Origin: Theileria orientalis strain Shintoku
Lineage: Eukaryota; Apicomplexa; Aconoidasida; Piroplasmida; Theileriidae
Assembly (NCBI RefSeq): GCF_000740895.1
Contig: NC_025263.1
Span: 372,001 to 436,000, forward strand
Reading direction: 5' to 3'
DNA length: 64,000 bases
This document shows positions 9,321 to 19,420 of this stretch, piece after piece. The notes under the pieces were generated by a model, which searched no databases, had not been told where the DNA came from, and saw only the letters and a program-made list of their open reading frames with translations. Position numbers and translations under genes: made by a program. Position 1 is the first letter of the stretch; the number at the start of each line of letters is the position of its first letter.

Positions 9321-12300
9321 TTATGACGCAAATATGTCATCGATGTCGTCGTCCTGCGTTTCCTCAGGCTCATCAGCCGGCTCTTCCGGTTGTGGCTCTT
9401 CGCGCTCCTGCTCGACCTCTGCCTCCTCCTCGCGCTCCACCGGGACACTCACTTTGCTTTCCGCCTCCGCGTGTGGCTGCGGAAGTGTGCGTGCCTTCTC
9501 CATCAGCGTTTTCTGGAGCCTTGCCGTTGCCTCCTGGATCTTTACTCTCTCACTGGCTTCGGCTTCGTCCGTCTCCTGGTCCATGTCCGACTCTTCCATG
9601 TCTGAGCCGTCCAGTGACTCCTCGTTCATCGCCTCCTCCGCTTTCAACGACTCCAGTCTTTTCTCCTCAGCGACCTGCATTTGTGTTAACTTTAATTACA
9701 CTAAAATCCACTGGTGCAGCTGTTTTCCAATGGAAAGCAAGTGCAGCAAGGGCACCATTTACTAAAACTCTGACAACACCATGGCATAATTCAAAACAGG
9801 GTGGTTGCATACCTTGTCCACCTGGTATTTGTCGTACGTCACCAGTCTCACGACCAGTGTGCGTCTGTCTGAGGGCATCAGCAGAAGCCCCCGTTGATAA
9901 CACAGCGACTTAAGCTCCTTGATTCCCATCTTAAGATATTTCTAAAATTGCGTTAGTCAATCGCAAGTAACTATGATCAACATATTATTCAATCTAGTGG
10001 CACTTGCGCTACTTAACGTGCCTATTATCTATTGGCCACCATGTCCGTTAAGCTCAACTTACGTATGCTTCTTCTCTGTACTCAAGGGGGAACGTCGCCA
10101 GTATTTCAAAGTAGTCCATATCACAGCCGTCATTCTCGTCCACCAAATGCTTGTATTCTTCAAACTCTAAGTATCATTTGACCCCCTCTCTGTCTACCTG
10201 GCTGAGCCTTGAACGAGTCTGCGTCATCTCCTAGCAGTGTCGCTTCCAGCCCCTAAATCAACCCTTTACATTTCCTCCTTACTGTTGTAAATACTGAGGA
10301 GTACACTGTCCAATCCTCCCATGTTTTCAGCAACTTCATTATCACGTCCATCAACTGCTGGCCTGCTATCTTACTCTTTGACCTTGCTTTGACTACAAAC
10401 ACGTTAATAATGCCTCTATTTTAAGTCAATTCAACGGCCACTCGGGCCCATCTAACTAAAACAATAGTGCTATATAGGACTATACATTTCTTTACTCCGT
10501 CAAATATTTCCGGCAGTCGCTTTTCTATCGATGTTCTGTATATCCACGAGAACTGCCGTGACGACGCTGAGTTGTACAGCACGTCCGAAAGCACATACAG
10601 GAGTGCGATCTACATTCACTTTGTTTACTGCCAATCGATGTTACCTTCTGATTAACTTGCAAATTATCGTCGTTCAGGCGGTTTATCAACAGGTCCGTCA
10701 GTTGATACGCACACTCGCTGTTGTTTATAAAGAACAGCATTGCGTTACACACATCGTTTCTCGTCGTGGTCGTGTTTGCGATAATATTTTCAAATTGTCT
10801 CTCCTGCTCTGCTGTCAGTGGCACGTATCCACTCTGCGATGTATTTCTATTGTACATGTGTGACTATTGTCGAGGACCTACGTATACTTTACTGTGCTCT
10901 CTTCGCCGCCTTGAAAACTATAAAACACTGTAAAGGGCACTCAAAATACTTGTTTTGTGTCGGGGGCGGGCAGTATATCTTTCCCATGTTCGTTATCTTG
11001 AACGGCATGACACTCCAGGTTGACATTGTGTCTCCTTGGATCAGTGAGTACACTCTCCATCTAATTTATTTATAGTTTTCTGCCGGTGCTGTCATTCTTT
11101 ACCTGTAGTACACACTCTCGGGCGTATATTTTTCGTACAGGAACGAGAACAATCCTGCGTTTCCGTATATCAAGTGCTTTATTTCCAAATTACCGTTTGG
11201 CGCCTCCTTCTCCATGATCATCTGCTCAAACTCCTGGCCTCCCTGCGTATCTTTAATTCCACCTCTTCTCACCTCTGATACATATTTCGACATTAAATCT
11301 ATTATCTTCCTCTTATGGTTCGGCAGTGGCACAAACACTTGGAATAGTGGCTAAATTACTTTTTAAAGGTTAGTGACTCACCAGGTTCTGCAAATTTGGG
11401 TCAACCATCGGCACCTGCGTGTTAACACTTTTATATAATGTTTGGTGTGGCCCTCCCTTCTCTGTCTGTGCGTTTTGTACTGCTATTGTCGGTCTCAGTA
11501 TGTTTTTCGCCCATCCTATTTTACACGGTATTTTTAGTATCTCCTTTCCGTCCATTGCGTTTTTTGCGTTTTCTGCCTGTGCGTGGCTCATGTATGACAG
11601 AAACGCTGACGTCGTTGGTCTCATCATTGACTCGTTTTTCACTGGCATGATTCTTATTCCTGTTATCTGGCCATACTTTGCGAAGTGGCTCATCAGCACC
11701 TCCTCTGTCACGCTGGCCGGCAGGTTTCCTATGAATATGTTCGTCGAGTTAAGGTCCGGTGCATTCAGTGCTAGGTCGTTTTCTATTTTTGACAGTCTCT
11801 GGTTTATTTCATATCTCTCATGCTCTACGTTCCATTATTTTATTGTTTCTTTGTTACCTGTTGTTGCTGTTAGTATTTTATTTTGCAGTTCCTTCCTCTC
11901 ACTTATCACTCTTTGCTTTTCCTTGATTTCTAAAAACCTTTTAATCACTACGTTTAATCACCTTCTATGAATGTGTCTATTTCTCTGACTTTTGACCCCT
12001 TTGGCTGCTTTTTGAATGTGTTCTCTTCTGCGTTTATTTGCGATAAATATGTTGATGTGATCTCATCCTTATCCAACTCCTCTTCCGGGCTCTCCTATAT
12101 TTATGCCATTCAAGCCTCAAGACAACACCCATACGTATTTTCTATTGTTTAATTCATACCTTTGTTCCCAGAGTGAATATTTCTGGAACTGTTGCGTTCG
12201 TCGAGCCTGTGGAAGGGTCCAGAACGTCGCTTTTCACGAATTTCAGGGGCTCTTCGGCACCAGTTCCATCGAATGATTTCACATACTGTGCGTATATTTT

Positions 12301-12414
12301 TGCCGTTTCCACATTTTGCTATTAATTGTTGTTGATTTATTTTATGCTACTTACTCTTAGTTTTTCTTCTTCCGCCTCCTTCTGCTTCTTAAGTTTTGCA
12401 ATTAGGGACAACAT
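9321..12414 (-). CDS. U2SURP: U2 snRNP-associated SURP protein (SR140/U2SURP)
   Basis: About 14 exons can be chained in frame from the ATG at 12414 to the stop at 9321, with mostly 29-70 nt introns. Domain order matches U2SURP. A charged N-terminus is followed by an RRM (TNIFIGNLPASVTEEV ... TSAFLSYMSHAQAENAK). Then comes a SURP module (LMSKYVSEV ... FLYEKYTPES) with the typical YRWRVYSLIQGD tail. A CID-like helical domain follows (DVCNAMLFFINNSECA ... ALLYVLSDVLYNSAS ... KTWEDWTVYSS). The end is a helical segment (KYLKMGIKELKSLCYQRG) plus a Glu-rich tail ending DDDIDDIFAS. It is expected in the nucleus as part of the 17S U2 snRNP. Exon limits near 10400-10470 are the least certain; a 72-nt intron gives the best frame. 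Confidence 0.85.
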
Positions 12415-12583
12415 TATTTACACATTATAAATTTATATAAATATTTAACAAATACTTTATCATTTCAATAAAAATTGCACATATATGACCCCATCCTCTT
12501 ACTGTAAATATTCAATTAGCCAAGTTGTAACGTAGAATTTACGATTCAAAAACATTAAACTTTCACATGTGTACTTTACTTTC

Positions 12584-13205
12584 TTACACTATGAACCAGT
12601 ACATTGGTCCTGGTCCCTTCGTACCGTCCGTTCTTGCTGGAGTCCATGGGTAATGTCCGTGATACAGGGCGTAATCCAGCCCGTATTTAAACATAAATGC
12701 CATTGCTGCCATGGATGAGATTGTGAACCATGCTGAGGCCATTGTTACTTTGTGATCTTCTATGGATTCCTTTGCGCTTGGTACCAGCCTTTGTAGCTGT
12801 CGCACCTTTAGTCTGTTGTAAAGCACCAATCTGAACACATCTGTTCTTTCTGGTCCGTGCATTCCTGTTCCTCTCAGCACTTTCCCTTCCGGTGTGAGAT
12901 CGTCTATTGTTACCTGAGGTGTGTAGGGGTCATCTCCGTTGAGGTGTTTTAGTGGATCATCCATGTGTTTAAACACTGATTGGCATTTTGGGCTCAATTT
13001 ACTTCTCACTCCCACTTCCTTTTCCACTGGTACAATAACGTGTTGCAATCTCGGTGGAGCTGCGAATTCATACAGACTGAAGTCGCGGTAGTTTCCTGTA
13101 GTGTGAATTAGTCAAAACTGCGTATAATAGATCAAACATACCCAAATACAAATGTTTTCCAGCTTGCAATATTCTAGACGTTCTCAATAAGCCATTAACT
13201 GTCAT
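12584..13205 (-). CDS. Small mitochondrial-type single-pass membrane protein, unknown role
   Basis: Two exons (13205-13142 and 13095-12584) are split by a 46-nt intron and encode about 191 residues. The N-terminus MTVNGLLRTSRILQAGKHLY is basic and amphipathic, with no acidic residue, like a mitochondrial presequence. One transmembrane helix is visible (ASAWFTISSMAAMAFMFKYG), followed by a short aromatic tail rich in Tyr, Trp, Pro and Gly. This layout fits an accessory subunit of an inner-membrane respiratory or ATP synthase complex. No family is recognised and that role is only a guess. Confidence 0.75.
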
Positions 13206-13644
13206 CTATGATGTATATATAACTATATAAATCCAGTGAATAAATTGCGACAAAAAATCTCAGAGAATGTTCAATTTACTACAACTATCGCCATATTATA
13301 TTCATAACACTACTAATCAATTAAACACAATATAAAATATAATCGTTATATATACTAGTATATTGTAGAATCGTGGCATATATGTGCCATCTTCTCATGT
13401 AGGGTATTGTATCTGTGTGTTTAAAATGTTATTATAAAATTTTATTTTAATTAGGTTGTTTTACTCGACATGTTTACTACTTAATTTTATAAATATCTGT
13501 TATATATTTCACGTTTGGATGTAAAATAATTTGTCATTTTCCACAGCTATTATCACTTCTTTAATGTATTCTTATACTACACTCTAATTCATTGTAATTT
13601 ATTTTCAAATATAATGAAATGTAATATTGATAAGGACAGGAGTT
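13206..13644. promoter_or_regulatory. AT-rich head-to-head gap
   Basis: About 440 bp of mostly A/T sequence separate two divergent genes. I see no gene or clear repeat. Confidence 0.35.
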
Positions 13645-13962
13645 ATGGTATTTACTACATCAGTTGCAACCGAAACGGAGTGCAATAACTCTCAAAACGA
13701 TGACAATCAGACCGTAACTGAAATAAGTTGTAGGCCTCCTGATAGTCGAAATGATAGATCTGTTACTTGGGATCCTGACACTGTAGATAATGAACACCTC
13801 AATCGGAAGAGCAGCAAAAGTTGCTGTATTTTTACTGGGAAAAAACGCTGTAAGCACAACTCGGATATAGATGGTATGCCACTATACACATTCATTTTAT
13901 CTGTAGATAATTCCGACACAGATTCCTCCACATCCGATACCGATACCGATCCAGAAGGATGA
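13645..13962 (+). CDS. Protein phosphatase 1 regulatory inhibitor-3 (Ypi1/PPP1R11 family)
   Basis: A single exon encodes 105 residues from the ATG at 13645. The family core is plain: SVTWDPDTVDNEHLNRKSSK followed by SCCIFTGKKRC. It matches the inhibitor-3 pattern of an RVxF-like V-x-W docking motif, TVDNEH, and a K/R-SS-K-CCCI block. These small disordered proteins bind and hold PP1 catalytic subunit, often with SDS22, in the nucleus. The C-terminus is an Asp/Ser/Thr run. The N-terminus is Thr/Asn-rich and disordered. Confidence 0.88.
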   Translation: MVFTTSVATETECNNSQNDDNQTVTEISCRPPDSRNDRSVTWDPDTVDNEHLNRKSSKSCCIFTGKKRCKHNSDIDGMPLYTFILSVDNSDTDSSTSDTDTDPEG

Positions 13963-14492
13963 TACACTCAATCGCAGAGGATTCGGTTGATATTCTCGTT
14001 TCATTTTAAAATAAATAAATTTGATCATGACTCAAACATCCTTTATATATTAAGTATTAAATGTACTGTATTTAGCCACCAATACTCGTGTGTTTTATGA
14101 TTGCGTCATATGTTCCATAACACATATTATTTAATATTTCACAATCGACATGAATATGATTATGGTATATCTAAAAAAGAGTGTCATTGAAATTATACTT
14201 ATATGGTTCAATGTAAAACTGATAAATCACAATCATGGGGCACCATAAAATACTCATTCAAAGTGTCTTGGTTTGAGGAATTTATTAATACATAATTAAT
14301 TTAATTTTTATTATTTGGAATTCTATAATCTAATAGATTCCTGATATAATACAGCAATTGACTTATCTTATTTCTAAATTTCGCTATCCTGCTGATATAT
14401 TGACATTGATTTATTATATAATATACAATATCTGATTCGTCCTTATTTCATATTATACTAATATCTTAATTTCAATATAACTGAATTTGAAA
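13963..14492. promoter_or_regulatory. AT-rich gap upstream of uS2/RPSA gene
   Basis: About 530 bp of strongly AT-rich sequence lie between two same-strand genes. No open frame, tRNA or repeat is seen. It should contain the 3' end of the inhibitor-3 gene and the RPSA promoter. Confidence 0.35.
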
Positions 14493-15357
14493 ATGGTTTC
14501 GCAAGCTAGTAAACTTACAGCCGATGAGGAAAGCATCAGAATGATGTTAACTGCAAAGGTATTTTCTCTCAAGACTAATTTATATTTAGGTCCACATTGG
14601 CACCAAAAACGTTGAAAATAAAATGAGGAAATATGTTTACAGCCGTACCCAGGAGGGAGTTCACCTGATCAACCTTGCCCACACCCTGGAAAAACTGAAG
14701 GTGGCCGCCAGGGCAATAGTTACAGTGTCGAACCCCGAAGAAGTCGTTGTTGTCTCCGCGAGGCCTTATGGAAGTCGTGCCGTATTGAAGTTCTCCCACT
14801 ACGTGGGATCACATCCCATTGCAGGCCGCTGGATCCCAGGAACTCTCACGAACCAAATCACTCAGAAGTTCATTGAGCCACGTCTCTTGGTCGCAACTGA
14901 CCCAAGAACCGACGCCCAGTCTCTGAGGGAGTCGTCATACGTGAGTCTGCCAGTGATAGCACTCTGCGACACTGACTCCCCCCTCAACTATGTTGACATA
15001 GCCATACCGTGCAACAACAAGGGCAAGGAATCAATCGCTCTGATGTACTGGCTATTGGCAAGGGAGGTGCTGTATCTGAGGGGACAGATCAAAAGAGGAG
15101 TCCAATGGGACGTGCTGGTCGACACTTTCTTCTGGAGGGACCCCGAACAGTTTGAGCTCAAGAACGCAAACGAGGATTCACTTCCCAACCACGAAGAAAC
15201 TGAAATGGTAGCCCCAAGACAGAACGTGCCGCTCCACCCTCTCCCAGAGTGGTCCACAGTCGACCCGACTCAAGCAGGCTCATCCGATTGGAAAGTCATG
15301 GCAACCGGCCACGAGGAGTGGGGATCATTCGTGGATTCCAGGCCCCAATGGCAGTAA
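14493..15357 (+). CDS. RPSA: 40S ribosomal protein uS2 (RPSA/p40)
   Basis: Two exons (14493-14558, 14590-15357) are separated by a 31-nt intron and encode 277 residues. The sequence carries the uS2 signature, with [16 protein letters not shown] near the start. [11 protein letters not shown] follows in the middle, and then the [20 protein letters not shown] and [20 protein letters not shown] blocks. It lies on the small subunit at the head-body junction. The C-terminus has the usual acidic and Trp-containing tail, but is short compared with animal laminin-receptor forms. Confidence 0.96.
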
Positions 15358-15707
15358 AAAGAGCCTAATTTAGTCTGATCTAACCATATTTGCACATATA
15401 AAGCGATTTATGCCATGTTTTTAGAGTAGTTTAAGTATATGGGTTCGTACCACAAAATGTTGGAATGGTGTGTAGCCACCCACTCATAATTATAGTATAT
15501 GTTTTGTTTGCTGACACATTTGCAACTGTGTAACTTGTATTATTATATCTATTTGTTAGCTGTATCCTTTTGTTACATTTTTTATTTTATGCCTGCCTTC
15601 TATGTGTTAAAGTAAAACGTCACCGATTTCATTACAAATTATTTATTATATAACAACAACAACACATTTTTTAATCGCCAACAGTAACTTTAAAACAAAC
15701 AATTATA
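15358..15707. promoter_or_regulatory. Gap upstream of cyclin-like gene
   Basis: A 350-bp AT-rich spacer. A run of ACAACAACAACACATTT at about 15651-15668 resembles one arm of the inverted repeat at 2988-3009. No gene is seen. Confidence 0.35.
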
Positions 15708-17645
15708 ATGCAAAAGGTTAAATCAAAAAAAAAGGTTATCGTAACACATCCGTATTTGCGGTCATCGTCCAACACGGGTGATTTAAAATCGACTGTACCA
15801 TCAAACACAGGACTGTCGCGTGAAAGGTGGACAGAATCTAAGTCCGACACACTCGCTTACACAAAAAGCGCAAACAGTCCATCACCAACCACCTACATTG
15901 GACAAAACAGCACTCCTCAGGATATCACGTCCCTTTCTCAGGAGTCTATAGGAGCAACACAAAACAACATCAAGACAGTTCACCACAGCAGCAAAGTGTA
16001 TAGAAATGTGGACCATTACGGACCAATGGGAATGATGAGCACACCCAGCATGTCGATGTCCGCCATGGAGTCGATGAACGGCCTGGAAAACGATTTGATG
16101 GACATCAGCACAATTATTTGCGACAGCTTAAACGACGGATCGATACCAACCGCTAGAACAACAGTTTACGAAGAAGACCAAGGAGACTATGACTACGAAG
16201 AGATTGAACTTAACTCGTTCGTCAAGGAAAATCTGGCAAATTTTTTCATGGCAGCATCGTCAAAGTCACTGGCAAACAAATCAGAGGACTGGGGAATCGA
16301 TAGGTCAGTGAACACAGTGTACTCGAGGTCAGGGTTCTTCGCAGACTGCGCAAGCGCAGACAAGGTGTTCCACGGGGAGTACCTGAGCACCTGGGGAATG
16401 CACAGCTTCGCAGAATGCAGGATGCCGCTGATATTTTGCATCATTCTGACGGACAGAGAGGTCAGGAAGCACCAAGGGTTCTCGCCAGTCGCGTCCTTGG
16501 CAATCAATCTGCTGGACAGGTTCATGGCGAATCAGTCGGATTGCCTGACGAAGATAGTGCACCTGGTATACAATAAGCTGAAGTCGTACAAACATGAAAA
16601 GAGTAGCCGCAAGTCGTCCTTGAGCACCAAGGATTCAATTTCCAGCATCGATTCTCAGGAGAGTGGCAAGTCCAGCGACAAGTCCATCAAGTTAAACAAA
16701 TCAAACAAGTCCATCAAGTCCAACAAGTCCAACAAATCAAACAAGTCCAGTGAGAAGAAGAATGGCAAGCTTAGTAGCCGCCCGAGTGCCAAAAGTGACA
16801 AAAAGGTTGCCAAGGTTAACAGTAAGGGGTCACGCCAGACTAAAAGGAAAGCCGAGGACGTGAAAACAAATGGAGTTAAGAACGATGACGAGCCTGAGCT
16901 GGTCAACGGGGTCGACTCGGACGACGTGGATAAGGAAAGGATGATCGTGAACATGGAGGTCGTCTACAACCTGGTGGCGCTCGCCTGCTACTTCATAGCA
17001 GACCGCTACCACGGGCTCGTCAACGTCTCCCCGAAGACGCTGATGATTCAGTGGGCATACACCTGCAGGATCTTCAAGAAAACGAGGTACGGAGCCTACT
17101 ACATTAGCAAGAACAGGCACGCGAGCCTGCACGCCGCGACCTGCGCCATGTTCGAGATCTACTCGTCCCTGGACTACGTGGTCACAGTGCCATCAGTTTC
17201 GCAGATGGTCCAGTCGCTCATACTCTCGTCAGGTGACATTCCGTGCTCGCAGAACCCCTCGGAAAAAAACCTTTATCAGAACGCCGCATACGTCCTCGGG
17301 CGAATCGCACTCATAGACGACACTTTCCACAGGTTCAGGGCGTCGGTCCTTGCGCTTTCCATCTATTCGCTCATCAGGAAGTTGGCTTACACGTGTAACG
17401 CTCTCCTGGACGACACTTGCACGTGGCTCGAGGTCGACGACGACGAGGGCGAGATCGAGGAGTGCAAGGAGCTGCTCGTCAAGACACTCTCCCAGTTCTT
17501 GAACAGCGACGTCCTCGACGCGGTCACGCAGCCGGTGAACGTGAAGGGGCGCGATGACGACATTTTCACCACGACGCTCCTGGGCGACACCATCAACATG
17601 AATTTGAGGACGATAAAGAGCGTGTCTGCCCTCTTGTCTAGGTAA
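15708..17645 (+). CDS. Cyclin-like protein with Ser/Lys-rich insertion in the cyclin box
   Basis: A single exon encodes 645 residues. Residues 1-140 are disordered and Ser/Thr/Met-rich. A cyclin-box-like helical region starts near 160: FSPVASLAINLLDRFMAN fits helix 2 of a cyclin box, and VYNLVALACYFIADRYHG fits helix 3. Between them lies an extra segment at ~294-408 made of Ser/Lys/Asn repeats (KSNKSIKSNKSNKSNKSS). A second helical half and an acidic stretch (EVDDDEGEIEECKE) follow. Cyclins bind and activate CDKs, but which CDK is not visible. The split box could instead be a non-cyclin fold, so the call is moderate. Codons shift from A/T-ending at the 5' end to C/G-ending at the 3' end. Confidence 0.6.
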   Translation: MQKVKSKKKVIVTHPYLRSSSNTGDLKSTVPSNTGLSRERWTESKSDTLAYTKSANSPSPTTYIGQNSTPQDITSLSQESIGATQNNIKTVHHSSKVYRNVDHYGPMGMMSTPSMSMSAMESMNGLENDLMDISTIICDSLNDGSIPTARTTVYEEDQGDYDYEEIELNSFVKENLANFFMAASSKSLANKSEDWGIDRSVNTVYSRSGFFADCASADKVFHGEYLSTWGMHSFAECRMPLIFCIILTDREVRKHQGFSPVASLAINLLDRFMANQSDCLTKIVHLVYNKLKSYKHEKSSRKSSLSTKDSISSIDSQESGKSSDKSIKLNKSNKSIKSNKSNKSNKSSEKKNGKLSSRPSAKSDKKVAKVNSKGSRQTKRKAEDVKTNGVKNDDEPELVNGVDSDDVDKERMIVNMEVVYNLVALACYFIADRYHGLVNVSPKTLMIQWAYTCRIFKKTRYGAYYISKNRHASLHAATCAMFEIYSSLDYVVTVPSVSQMVQSLILSSGDIPCSQNPSEKNLYQNAAYVLGRIALIDDTFHRFRASVLALSIYSLIRKLAYTCNALLDDTCTWLEVDDDEGEIEECKELLVKTLSQFLNSDVLDAVTQPVNVKGRDDDIFTTTLLGDTINMNLRTIKSVSALLSR

Positions 17646-17997
17646 TCTTACACATCTACCAGGTACCCACTCACATCAACTGCCGATACACACTATGCTG
17701 CCATATGTAAAACACAAAACAAACCAATTATGATAAAATAAATAAATACACGTTAGTAACTTTAAATGTGTGGATATTTGCGTAAAAAATGGCTAAAACT
17801 ATCCAATCCCTGCTGGATCGTACACTACAAAATGTGTATTGTGAATTTGACATTTCAGTTTATATTTTATGTAAAAAATTTTTAATTTTGTATGAAATTA
17901 AATTTCATTTGCCTTTTAATTCATTTTAGTGTACACATCTGCTAAAACTTAGCATCTCGGAGGGATATTTTAGTCATGGCCTTTGTGAGCCTTCACC
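17646..17997. promoter_or_regulatory. Gap upstream of F-box gene, with overlapping uORF
   Basis: An AT-rich 350-bp spacer. Near its end an ATG at 17976 opens a 15-codon frame that runs out of frame across the F-box start and stops at 18023. It may dampen translation of the main frame or mark a downstream transcription start. No other gene is seen. Confidence 0.4.
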
Positions 17998-19365
17998 ATG
18001 GCCTCCACTCAACTGATTTCTAAAAATTCTATTGACTTAACCCCTGAGGGTGGTATAAATGTGTATGAGGTCGTCTGGAATCTTCTTAAGGAGGATCGCC
18101 AGCTCCTCTACGACCTCTTCGAGGCTCTGAGGTCCATTGAGCGGCAGAGGGCCGAGCGTCCGGCCAAGAAGAACGAGGAGCCGAGGATAGACACCGGCAG
18201 GCTTGAGGATCTTTTGGACAGGATCCTCGCAGTTGAGCCGAGGCTGCAGCCCCTCGATCCTGAATCGATCGTCGAGTCTCTTCTGAAGGTGGAACGTAAG
18301 CTTCTCTTCTCTCATTTTTTTCAGGCAACCCTCCGGATCCTCTTCCCTGCCACTTCCAGGCCATGCTTCTCGACCGCGCTCCCGATGGCGTAACTCTCAG
18401 GAACCATGACAAGGTCTCCCTCATTCTCTCCTTCCTGGACGTCGACTCGCTCCTTTCGCTTTCTCTCACTTCTAAGAGCTGCCACTACGCCGTGGTCGTT
18501 CACATGAACAAGGAGCTTTACCATCTTCCGTTTAACCGCGAGCCTGTTTGCACCAACTTAAACTCCTGTATGTTCCTTTCTTTTCATTTTTTTTAGGGAA
18601 AAACGTCATTGATTTCTTTTTCAATTCCGCCGGAAGGATTGTGCCCATCGATCGACTCAGCTATCCTCCTCTGTTTAAACAAATGAATGCAGTAAAATCT
18701 TTGTTTCCCATTTCTTCCGACTCGATTCTTTCTCACACCTATGTTACTTTCGACTCCATCAAGCCTCACTTAATTGTTTACTGTGACCATGATAAGCCCA
18801 TGTCGCACACCTGTTCTTCTTCCAAGTTCGTTTTTATTCTGTTTACTTTTTTAGGGCTCTTGACTGGGATAATAAGGCCACTACTAAGCTCATTTCCTGT
18901 TCTGAGTTTATTATGGAGTATATGCAGAGACTTGAGGTGCGTGACGATCAATTCGTTTGGGGGTTCGGCTCCGACTCAATTTCTCCCAAATTCATCTGTT
19001 TTCTCCTAAAATGTGTAAGTTAATAATTATTCGTCTTATCCATCTACTACCTACACACTTATTCCCATCTTTCTCATTCATTTTCAGTATCTCGATTCCA
19101 TTGTTCGCTGTTTAAGTAAACATGAGGGTGAGATTGAATTTCGCAAGACTGAATTCATCGCCAATGCGAAGCACAGCATTGTTCACCGCATTTGGATTCA
19201 GCTTTCTCTCAAGTGGGACTTTCGCTTCGGTCCTCAGCCTCAGAACTCTCTCTATCTCACAATTGCCGATCATTTTAAACTAGATGTATGATCCAACACT
19301 GTATAATTTACTTATCACTACTGCATTCTATTTTGTGCATTTTTCTCATATTTCAGCAATTTTAA
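17998..19365 (+). CDS. F-box protein
   Basis: Six exons (17998-18295, 18325-18567, 18597-18825, 18855-19014, 19088-19285, 19357-19365) sum to 1137 nt, or 378 residues. The first three introns are each exactly 29 nt. An F-box is seen at about residues 128-165: KVSLILSFLDVDSLLSLSLT followed by SKSCHYAVVVHMNKELY. F-box proteins dock substrates to SKP1-cullin-1 ubiquitin ligases. The N-terminal helical, charged region and the C-terminal part, rich in aromatic and Leu residues, show no repeat I recognise, so the substrate is unknown. If the last 71-nt intron is not removed, the protein would end two codons into it instead. Confidence 0.72.
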
Positions 19366-19420
19366 TATCGTTTTCTGCTTCCAAAATTATCATAAGGTGC
19401 ATATGCATTTTTAATTATTT

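Noticed and set aside
9011..9913. 300-codon plus-strand frame with Pro/Ala-rich translation after eS31
   Set aside because: It overlaps the eS31 3' end and then reads antisense to the U2SURP C-terminal exons, whose minus-strand product is family-consistent.
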